19,779 nucleotides of DNA, taken from positions 1-19,779 of the forward strand of contig JASHXG010000166.1 in assembly GCA_030043675.1 (NCBI GenBank), written 5' to 3'. The position numbers and the translations under genes were made by a program. How positions within the stretch are numbered: position 1 is the first letter of the stretch; every line of letters begins with the position of its first letter. The notes beneath the pieces were generated by a model. It saw nothing but the letters and a program-made list of their open reading frames with translations. It ran no database searches and was not told the origin of the DNA. This document shows, piece by piece, positions 14,415-19,779 of this stretch. Source of the DNA: Vulcanimicrobiota bacterium (GTDB lineage: Bacteria > Vulcanimicrobiota > Vulcanimicrobiia > Vulcanimicrobiales > Vulcanimicrobiaceae).

Positions 14415-14460
14415 TTTCACGGCACTTGCGGGGTTAGTTGACGGGTTCGGACGTGAAAGA
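14412..14460 (-). promoter_or_regulatory. Possible switching helix of the riboswitch (ribosome-binding-site sequestration)
   Basis: On the minus strand TCTTTCACG (14460-14452), inside the aptamer, is perfectly complementary over 9 bp to CGTGAAAGA (14421-14413), between the aptamer's 3' end and the GAGGAG site. This pairing would compete with the closing helix P1 and occlude the start of the ribosome-binding site. No stem followed by a T run is present, so a translational rather than transcriptional output is inferred. Confidence 0.5.
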
Positions 14461-14623
14461 ATCGCCCTAGGGCCGACCGGCCCACTCACCCCTGCCGGGA
14501 TATCCCCCGCTCGGGACTCCGTCCCGACTCAGTGATCTTGTGCAGGCGTATAACGTTCCGGCCAGCTTGTCCGTTGCCGGAACCCGTTTGAATGCGGCGC
14601 TTTCGGCGTCAGGTACCGGTGCC
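14421..14623 (-). promoter_or_regulatory. ydaO/yuaA-type c-di-AMP riboswitch aptamer
   Basis: Read on the minus strand, the 3' core CGAACCCGTCAACTAACCC (from 14450 on) is nearly the consensus of the ydaO class. Upstream are GAGCGGGGGA, then GGGGTGAGT followed by a GC hairpin (GGGCC/GGCCC) and TAGGG, in the order and spacing of the class. The closing helix P1 is GGCAC (14623-14619) with GTGCC (14425-14421). A perfect 8-bp extra hairpin, GTTCCGGC/GCCGGAAC (14582-14554), lies in a peripheral position. The class binds two c-di-AMP molecules and commonly controls wall hydrolases and potassium transporters, usually switching them off at high ligand. Confidence 0.87.
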
Positions 14624-14655
14624 CTCTCTCGCGGCGCCGGCTCCCACTACGCCGG

Positions 14656-16014
14656 CTAAGTCGACAATTGTCGCTCGATCTCCTCCTCAATACGAGCGGC
14701 GAGCCGGGCGGCGAGCTGCTCCACGACCACGCGATCGTCCCCCTCAGCCATCACCCGGATCAGCGGTTCGGTACCCGACGCGCGGACGAGCAGCCTGCCC
14801 TCGCCATCGAGGCTCGCCTCTGCGGCCGCGATCGCTTCGCGCACGACCGGCGCCGCGAGAATCTCTTTATGCGCGGTACGGACGTTTACGAGCACCTGCG
14901 GCACCGTCACGACCTCTCGCACCAAATCGTGCAGACGCTCGCCCCTCGCGGTTACAATTCCCAACAGAGTGACCGCGGTCATCGGGCCGTCCCCGGTGGT
15001 ATTTCGCCGGAAATCCACGATGTGTCCGGATTGCTCGCCGCCCAGCGTGTAATCACCGTCGCGCATCCGTTCCAAGACGTACCGGTCGCCTACGGCGGCG
15101 CGAATCAGTCCGATGCCGTGCTTACGGAGCGCCCGCTCGAAGCCGACATTGCTCATCACCGTTCCTACGATCGCATCCCCGCGCAGTTCGCCACGCGCTT
15201 TCATGTCGCGGCCGATCGCGAACATCACGTGGTCTCCGCTAACGATCGCTCCGGTTTCGTCGATGAAGAGCGCACGATCCGCGTCGCCGTCGAAGGCGAT
15301 GCCCACGACGTCCTTCTCGCCGGCGTCGATTCGCGCGCGCACAGCCGCCTGAAGCGGTCGCAAGTTCGTCGCGCCGCAATCGACGTTGATGCGCGCGCCG
15401 TCATTCTCGCAGTTGAGCTCCATCACGTCCGCGCCCAGTTTACGCAACGCGTAAGGAGCGATGGCATACGCGGCGCCGAACGCCGCGTCGACGACGACAT
15501 GCAATCCCCGCAGGTCGGCGTTGCTCTCGTACAGCTCGCGGTAGTAATAGCGAGCCAAATTCTGCGCGACCCGCGCGACGCCCACGGCCGTCCCGGTTGG
15601 CCGCGCGAGCTCCTGCGAATCGAGCAAAGCCTCGATTCGATCCTCCGTTTCGTCGGGAAGCTTGAAACCATCCGGTCCAAAGAACTTGATCCCGTTGTCG
15701 GCGATCGGGTTGTGTGAGGCGCTGATCACCACGCCCGCCGCGGCGCCGATGCGCCGCGTTACGCAGGCGACCGCCGGCGTCGGCACGATGCCGAGCGAGA
15801 CCGCATCCCGCCCCACCGACGTAATGCCGGCAATGATGGCCGCCTCGAGCATCGTGCCCGAGAGTCGCGTATCCCGCCCCACGACCACCGGCGTGCGATC
15901 CCCTGAGACGCCCAAGACGCTTGCCGCTGCCCGGCCGATCCGAAAGGCCAACTCCGGGCGCAAGTCCGCATTCGCCACGCCGCGGACGCCGTCGGTACCG
16001 AAAAGACGGCTCAC
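14656..16014 (-). CDS. glmM: Phosphoglucosamine mutase
   Basis: 452 residues, full length. It converts glucosamine-6-phosphate to glucosamine-1-phosphate on the way to UDP-GlcNAc for peptidoglycan and other envelope polymers. The N-terminus FGTDGVRG, the phosphoserine loop VVISASHNP (Ser100), the metal loop FDGDADR, the sugar-binding GGEQSGH and the C-terminal phosphate-binding RASGTEP are all present. It starts with GTG overlapping the cdaR stop by 4 bp (GTGA at 16014-16011). In cdaA-cdaR-glmM operons GlmM is also known to bind and inhibit CdaA, linking wall precursor synthesis to c-di-AMP. A 6-bp GC hairpin (14636-14656) follows the stop without a T tract, so read-through toward the riboswitch is possible. 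Confidence 0.96.
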   Translation of the reverse strand: MSRLFGTDGVRGVANADLRPELAFRIGRAAASVLGVSGDRTPVVVGRDTRLSGTMLEAAIIAGITSVGRDAVSLGIVPTPAVACVTRRIGAAAGVVISASHNPIADNGIKFFGPDGFKLPDETEDRIEALLDSQELARPTGTAVGVARVAQNLARYYYRELYESNADLRGLHVVVDAAFGAAYAIAPYALRKLGADVMELNCENDGARINVDCGATNLRPLQAAVRARIDAGEKDVVGIAFDGDADRALFIDETGAIVSGDHVMFAIGRDMKARGELRGDAIVGTVMSNVGFERALRKHGIGLIRAAVGDRYVLERMRDGDYTLGGEQSGHIVDFRRNTTGDGPMTAVTLLGIVTARGERLHDLVREVVTVPQVLVNVRTAHKEILAAPVVREAIAAAEASLDGEGRLLVRASGTEPLIRVMAEGDDRVVVEQLAARLAARIEEEIERQLST

Positions 16015-16403
16015 CGCGTCGAGCCCATGTTCGTTCCCGCGGTTTCGATCGTCAACGTAACCGAGGCGGGACTCAAACTTTGCACCGGGATATCCGGCGC
16101 CGTCAAACGCACCGGAATATTGTACACGCCCGGTCGCTTGTTCGAGAGATCCAAGACCGCCTTGATCTCATCGGCCGCGATCGGGCGCCGGCCGCGCCGG
16201 CTGCTGACGGTGACGACCGCGTCGCGCTGCGCAAATTGGGCGACGTAGCCCGGTAAGAGGTTCACGACGGTGATTGGCACCGAGAGCTGCTGGTCGAACG
16301 GAACGCCGAGTGAATTGTTGGCAAGCCGGACGTAAATCCAGCCGGCAAGGGCGAGACCCACGGCAAGCAGCTTCAGCGTGAAATTTCTGCGGACGATCTG
16401 CAT
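16011..16403 (-). CDS. cdaR: CdaR/YbbR-domain protein, short form
   Basis: 130 residues. An N-terminal membrane helix (about 9-25, LKLLAVGLALAGWIYV) is followed by one YbbR domain facing outward (VPITVVNLLPGYVAQF and VYNIPVRLTAPDIPVQSL are typical strands). B. subtilis CdaR has several YbbR repeats, so this is a minimal version. CdaR binds CdaA through its membrane part and tunes c-di-AMP production. The frame is open upstream to 16520, but the extension is Arg-rich and overlaps cdaA, so ATG 16403 is used. Twenty-five bp separate it from cdaA, and its stop overlaps the glmM start. Confidence 0.85.
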   Translation of the reverse strand: MQIVRRNFTLKLLAVGLALAGWIYVRLANNSLGVPFDQQLSVPITVVNLLPGYVAQFAQRDAVVTVSSRRGRRPIAADEIKAVLDLSNKRPGVYNIPVRLTAPDIPVQSLSPASVTLTIETAGTNMGSTR

Positions 16404-16428
16404 CAAACGAACGCTTTGGCGCTGCGGA

Positions 16429-17307
16429 TTACGGAATCCCCGCAACCCTCGAGTCCGAGGCGTCGGCTTGTCCGTGCGTGCGCGCGCGCGCCTGCGGGCG
16501 CACATCCTCGCGACGCCCACGCAGCCGGCGCGGCGGACGCGTGACCGCGAGCAGCATCTTCACCAGCCGCTGTTCTTCATCGACCGGACGCGAAAATTTT
16601 CCCTCGCGTGCGATCGTAATGGCTCCCGTCTCCTCCGAGATTACCAGTATGACCGCATCGGTCTGCTCCGAAAGACCCAGCGCGGCGCGATGGCGCGTTC
16701 CCAGGCGCGTTCGCGTGAGCGACAACTCGGCCAGCGGCAAGAAGCACCCGGCAGCCTCGATCAGACCTTCGCGCACGATCACCGCCCCGTCATGCAACGG
16801 CGAATGCGGCATGAAGACCGCCAGCAACAGCTCTTCGGAAGGTAGCGCACGCAGCATCGTGCCGGTCTCGCAGATTTCTTTCAGTCCGCTTTGCTGCTCG
16901 ATGACGATCAGTCCGCCGACCCGATTACGCGAGAGCAGAAACGCGGTCCGAGCGAGTGCGACGATCGTTCGATCCTCCGGTCTTGCGGGCGATTCGTCCT
17001 CGTCGCCGTAGATGCGAAAGAGGCCGCCGCGTCCGATCCGTTCGAGCGCGCGTCGCAGCTCCGGCTGAAAGACGATCGCGATCGTGACGGCGGCACCCAC
17101 GACGAGCACCCGCAAGATCGTGCCGAGCAGATAAAGGTGCAAGAGGTTGGACACGCCGAGGAGACCGAGCAGCACGAGAATCCCGATCAGAATCTGCACG
17201 GCGCGCGTGCCACGAATGAGCAACAGGACGTAGTAGATGAGGACGCTCGTCGCTGCGATATCGATGAGGTCGGATATGCGAACGTACTGCGAGAGGGTGC
17301 TAAGCAT
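16429..17307 (-). CDS. cdaA: Diadenylate cyclase CdaA
   Basis: 292 residues. Three membrane helices occupy about 16-80, then a DAC domain with the catalytic DGA (173-175, SPLHDGAVIV) and RHR (205-207, GTRHRAALG) motifs. It condenses two ATP into c-di-AMP at the inner membrane. The ATG at 17307 overlaps the stop of the preceding gene by 8 bp. The frame is open further upstream, but only as an Arg/Pro-rich overlap with that gene. A C-terminal tail of about 40 residues after the DAC domain is Arg-rich and probably disordered. It is followed by cdaR and glmM, the classical operon order, and then by a c-di-AMP riboswitch. Confidence 0.95.
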   Translation of the reverse strand: MLSTLSQYVRISDLIDIAATSVLIYYVLLLIRGTRAVQILIGILVLLGLLGVSNLLHLYLLGTILRVLVVGAAVTIAIVFQPELRRALERIGRGGLFRIYGDEDESPARPEDRTIVALARTAFLLSRNRVGGLIVIEQQSGLKEICETGTMLRALPSEELLLAVFMPHSPLHDGAVIVREGLIEAAGCFLPLAELSLTRTRLGTRHRAALGLSEQTDAVILVISEETGAITIAREGKFSRPVDEEQRLVKMLLAVTRPPRRLRGRREDVRPQARARTHGQADASDSRVAGIP

Positions 17308-17851
17308 CGAGCAGCATCTCGAGCACTCGATCCGGAGCGATTTGGGGCGCTTCCAGGCCATCGGCCGCGATACGTGCGATCGATTCCGGGGGTAACGGAG
17401 AGAGCAGCTCGGCGGTCCGCCCGCTATTGAAACGCTGAAGCTCCACATCGACTAATCCCAGGACGACCGCGGCCGAGACGCGCTGCGGGTCCCATTCGAT
17501 AACGATGCCGCCGCTGCACGGCTCGCACGTCAGAATCGAGGCCGGCCTCCCCGGTCCGCCCAGCGCTTCGAGCAACGGCGGCAAGGCTTCTCGCACCTCG
17601 GGGAAAACTGCAAGGGCAATGATCGGCGTCTGGTACAGCTTGGCACCCGCCGCTGCAATTCGGCTTGCGTCGGGAGACGCCGGCAGCTCGAGCAGGGCGT
17701 ACGAACGCCCGGTCGCTGAGCTGGTATGCCAGATCGCGCTCCCAGGCTGGTCCACGAGCAGCGCGTCGACGGCCGTGCGCGCTTGCTCATCGAGGCTGCC
17801 GTCGATCCTCAGGGTGAGATAGACCACGTTCGTTTTATTTAGCCTCTCCAT
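17300..17851 (-). CDS. Hypothetical protein at the head of the cdaA operon
   Basis: 183 residues starting MERLNKTNVVYLTLRIDGSLDEQ. It is a soluble mixed alpha/beta protein without signal or membrane segments. A CEPC motif lies in ILTCEPCSGG in the middle, and an acidic Leu/Ile/Ala-rich helical C-terminus includes EAPQIAPDRVLEMLLDA. I do not recognise the family. Overlap of its stop with the cdaA ATG implies coupled translation and hence possibly a role tied to c-di-AMP synthesis. ATG 17851 is chosen; a TTG at 17875 would extend it by eight residues. The start is only 9 bp from the divergent rsgA, so its promoter must lie inside rsgA. Confidence 0.65.
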   Translation of the reverse strand: MERLNKTNVVYLTLRIDGSLDEQARTAVDALLVDQPGSAIWHTSSATGRSYALLELPASPDASRIAAAGAKLYQTPIIALAVFPEVREALPPLLEALGGPGRPASILTCEPCSGGIVIEWDPQRVSAAVVLGLVDVELQRFNSGRTAELLSPLPPESIARIAADGLEAPQIAPDRVLEMLLDA

Positions 17852-17860
17852 GCTCCAATC

Positions 17861-18748
17861 TTGCGCGTGAGCCAACCGCGCCGAGCGCTCGTGCTCTCGA
17901 CCGGAAAGAACTCTGCCTGGATTTCGGTCGATGGCGAAAGCGAAGCGCGCATCGCGCAGTTACGGCGGATGGCCGGGAAGCGATTCATGCCCGTACCCGG
18001 CGACGTCGTGCAGATTCGCGTCCTTGAAGATGGGCAAGCGCTGGTGGATGCGATCGAGGAGCGTAGCTTCAGCCTCAAGCGGCTCACCGTCGACGGGCGC
18101 GCCAAAACGATGGCGGCCAACGTCGATTTGCTCGTGACGGTTACGGCGCTCGCGAATCCGCCGCCCCGTTGGGTCACGCTCGACCAACTGCTCGCCTTCG
18201 CCGAGCTCGAGCAGCTCGCGGCCGCCGTGATCTTCACCAAACCGGACCTCGGCGATCCGGCCGAGCGCGACAACGTGCTCGCGCTCTACGCGTCTTTAGG
18301 CTATCCCTCGATCGCCATGAATCCGAAGACGGGCGAAAACATCGAGGATTTGCGCGCGCTGATCGCCGGACATCGCGCGATGCTCGCCGGCAACTCCGGC
18401 GTGGGGAAGAGCACGATCTTTCGCGCCCTCGGCGGGGAGAGCGTCATCGGGGAAGTCTCGCGTTACGGGCTTGGAAGGCAGACGACGAGCTCGGCTCGAC
18501 TCTATCGCCTCGCCGACGGGTTCTTGATCGACAGCCCCGGCATCAATGAGTTCGGCCTCGGTTCGATCGCACCGCAGGATCTGGCGCGAGCCTTCCCCGA
18601 GATGCGCGAACCCGCGCTGCACTGTCGTTTCACCGACTGCACCCACCTCACCGAGCCCGACTGCGCGGTGCAGGCGGCAGTTGCCGAGGGCGCAATCGCA
18701 GCCAGCCGGTATGCCAGCTACCGAAAGATTCTGCTCGACCCAAGCTAG
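17861..18748 (+). CDS. rsgA: Ribosome small-subunit biogenesis GTPase
   Basis: 295 residues from a TTG start (a GTG at 17867 would make it two residues shorter). RsgA matures the 30S subunit and has GTPase motifs in circularly permuted order. G4 TKPD (126-129) comes first, then G1 GNSGVGKST (177-185) and G3 DSPG (224-227). An N-terminal OB fold occupies about 1-75. The C-terminal zinc site has Cys255, Cys260, His262 and Cys268 (CRFTDCTHLTEPDC). All key residues are present. No Shine-Dalgarno is visible before either start. It is followed by rpsT, which has its own promoter. Confidence 0.94.
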   Translation: MRVSQPRRALVLSTGKNSAWISVDGESEARIAQLRRMAGKRFMPVPGDVVQIRVLEDGQALVDAIEERSFSLKRLTVDGRAKTMAANVDLLVTVTALANPPPRWVTLDQLLAFAELEQLAAAVIFTKPDLGDPAERDNVLALYASLGYPSIAMNPKTGENIEDLRALIAGHRAMLAGNSGVGKSTIFRALGGESVIGEVSRYGLGRQTTSSARLYRLADGFLIDSPGINEFGLGSIAPQDLARAFPEMREPALHCRFTDCTHLTEPDCAVQAAVAEGAIAASRYASYRKILLDPS

Positions 18749-18760
18749 CCGCCCCGAACC

Positions 18761-18790
18761 TGGACAGCGGCGCAGGACGCCTGGTATGAT
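18761..18790 (+). promoter_or_regulatory. Sigma70-type promoter of rpsT
   Basis: TGGACA (18761-18766, one base from TTGACA), 18-bp spacer, TATGAT (18785-18790, one base from TATAAT), with an extended -10 TG at 18783-18784 adjoining. It sits between the rsgA stop and rpsT, giving a leader of about 37 nt. Confidence 0.75.
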
Positions 18791-18820
18791 ACACGCCGTT
18801 CTCTCTGGTCCCACCGTTGA

Positions 18821-18826
18821 AAGGAA
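18821..18826 (+). promoter_or_regulatory. Ribosome-binding site of rpsT
   Basis: AAGGAA lies 7 nt before the TTG at 18834 and fixes that start, which yields the expected S20 N-terminus PNIKAAEKW. Confidence 0.7.
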
Positions 18827-18833
18827 GACCTTC

Positions 18834-19115
18834 TTGCCCAATATCAAGGCCGCCGAGAAGTGGACGCGGCAATCGACCAAACGCGCTGCACGCAACAAAG
18901 ACGCGAAGACCCGTCTGAAGACGCTCTACAAGCGAGCCGTCTCGTCGGGTGAGAGCGCGACCGCAGAAGTCGTCGAGAGCGCGTACGACAAAGCCGCCGC
19001 AAAGGGCATCATCCATCGCAACAAGGCCGCACGCAAAAAATCCAAGCTCGCCAAAGCCGTGCGCCGGGCCGGCGCGGCGCCCGCCAAACCCGCCAAAGGC
19101 AAAGCCAAGAAGTAG
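18834..19115 (+). CDS. rpsT: Small-subunit ribosomal protein S20
   Basis: 93 residues. The N-terminus (M)PNIKAAEKWTRQSTKRAARN and the Lys/Arg/Ala helices with KGIIHRNKAARKKSKL are typical of S20, which binds 16S rRNA. The start is TTG, which is also known for rpsT in other bacteria such as E. coli, where it contributes to autoregulation. The C-terminus is extended by an Ala/Pro/Lys tail (about 79-93). The family is usually 85-90 residues. It has its own promoter and ribosome-binding site, and ends 9 bp from the convergent priA stop. Confidence 0.96.
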   Translation: MPNIKAAEKWTRQSTKRAARNKDAKTRLKTLYKRAVSSGESATAEVVESAYDKAAAKGIIHRNKAARKKSKLAKAVRRAGAAPAKPAKGKAKK

Positions 19116-19124
19116 CCGCGCGGG

Positions 19125-19779
19125 CTACGGATCCACGTTGATCGCAAGCCGAGTTTGCCGATCCGTCTCCGCCAGGGGAAGGATCCGCTCGCGGATCGCC
19201 GCCCGCAGCGCAGCCGGCCGTCCGGTCTTGAGCGCGATGCGATAGCGCCACTCGCCGTTCACGCGAGCGACCGGATACGGTGCCGGCCCCAGCACCTGGG
19301 CGAGATTCGTGTCGCGCAAGAGCCGCGCATAGCGTTGCGCGGCCTCGACGACGCGCCGGCGCGCGCGTCCAATGACTCCGACGTAAATCAGACGGTGCGC
19401 GGGCGGAAAACCGATCGCAGCGCGCTCCGCAAGCTCGACGGCGGCAAAGCCCTCGTAGTCATGCTCGCCGGCGAACGTGACGGCCGGGTGCGAGGGTGCG
19501 TACGTCTGCACGATCGCTTCGCCCCGCCGCGCACGGCCACTGCGCCCGCAGACCTGAGCGATCAGCGCAAAGCTCCGCTCCGCGGCTCGAAAGTCGGGAA
19601 CTTGAAAGCCCAGATCGGCCGCCACCACGCCGACCAGCGTGACGTCGGGATAGTCGAGACCCTTGGTCACCATCTGCGTGCCGACCAAGACATCGCCGGC
19701 CGATTCGAACGACGCTAGAATGCGCGCGTGATCGCCGACCCGCGTCGTCGTGTCGGAGTCCATACGCACGACGCGAGCG
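19125..19779 (-). CDS. priA: Primosomal replication protein PriA, C-terminal part (partial)
   Basis: The last 218 or so residues; the N-terminus lies beyond the window edge. Helicase motifs of PriA are visible: RMDSDTT at the start, VLVGTQMVTKGLDYPDVTLV (motif V), and QVCGRSGRARRGEAIVQTY (motif VI with its arginine finger). The C-terminal domain follows with AAIGFPPAHRLIYV and VLGPAPYPVARVNGEWRYR. PriA restarts stalled replication forks by loading the primosome. The zinc-binding region would be upstream, out of view. It is convergent with rpsT; a GTAGCC/GGCTAC hairpin spans both stops but lacks a T tract. Confidence 0.93.
   Translation of the reverse strand, partial: ARVVRMDSDTTTRVGDHARILASFESAGDVLVGTQMVTKGLDYPDVTLVGVVAADLGFQVPDFRAAERSFALIAQVCGRSGRARRGEAIVQTYAPSHPAVTFAGEHDYEGFAAVELAERAAIGFPPAHRLIYVGVIGRARRRVVEAAQRYARLLRDTNLAQVLGPAPYPVARVNGEWRYRIALKTGRPAALRAAIRERILPLAETDRQTRLAINVDP

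Noticed and set aside
14636..14656. Terminator after glmM
   Set aside because: GCCGGC/GCCGGC can form a hairpin, but no T tract follows, and each half is itself a palindrome, so pairing is ambiguous.
14668..15717. 349-codon open frame on the plus strand
   Set aside because: It is antisense to glmM, which carries all catalytic motifs.
19112..19128. Terminator between rpsT and priA
   Set aside because: GTAGCC/GGCTAC forms a 6-bp hairpin over both stop codons but is not followed by a T run on either strand.
1..19779. CRISPR array, insertion sequence or rRNA
   Set aside because: No regularly spaced repeats, transposase motifs with terminal inverted repeats, or rRNA sequences were seen on either strand.

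Overview
The window is a dense, GC-rich (roughly 60-65% by eye) bacterial chromosomal segment with housekeeping genes on both strands, frequent 4-bp start/stop overlaps, and no phage or transposon genes. The gene set points to a diderm (two-membrane) bacterium outside the Proteobacteria. It has an Mla-type lipid transporter together with c-di-AMP synthesis (CdaA/CdaR) and a c-di-AMP riboswitch, a combination expected in Terrabacteria-like diderms. Candidatus Eremiobacterota (WPS-2) or a close relative is my best guess. This is inference from gene content, not a marker-gene placement.

Left part (1-4516, + strand): the tail of an unknown gene, a small helical protein, mlaE, mlaF, a long mlaD-like gene and panE lie head to tail. 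The MCE protein ends in a beta-rich segment with a C-terminal Phe. This suggests a one-protein bridge from the inner to the outer membrane rather than the Proteobacterial Mla set.

Middle (4499-9826): two divergent lipoprotein genes (DUF4097-like and GH114-like) start on top of each other. They are followed by a Xer-type tyrosine recombinase and a secreted beta-propeller-like lipoprotein. The lipoprotein gene has a structured, unidentified 5' leader and a C(UUCG)G terminator. An AlkA-like DNA glycosylase and a hypothetical gene lie upstream on the same strand.

9880-13717: malate dehydrogenase and a glycolate-oxidase iron-sulfur subunit are divergently arranged. A STAS anti-anti-sigma factor, a DUF1835 protein and tRNA-Gln(UUG) follow. 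The 3' end of the tRNA is duplicated next to it, and the copy carries a 22-nt dispersed-repeat-like insert in its T-loop.

13789-17851 (- strand): the most coherent block. A hypothetical gene, cdaA (diadenylate cyclase), cdaR (YbbR) and glmM are followed by a ydaO-type c-di-AMP riboswitch that leads into an NlpC/P60 cell-wall hydrolase. The producer of the second messenger, its two partners, and an RNA sensor controlling a peptidoglycan enzyme therefore sit in one stretch. The leader has a 9-bp helix that can cover part of the hydrolase ribosome-binding site, suggesting translational control.

Right end: rsgA (divergent from the cda block), rpsT with a recognisable sigma70-type promoter and a TTG start, and the C-terminal part of priA running off the window.
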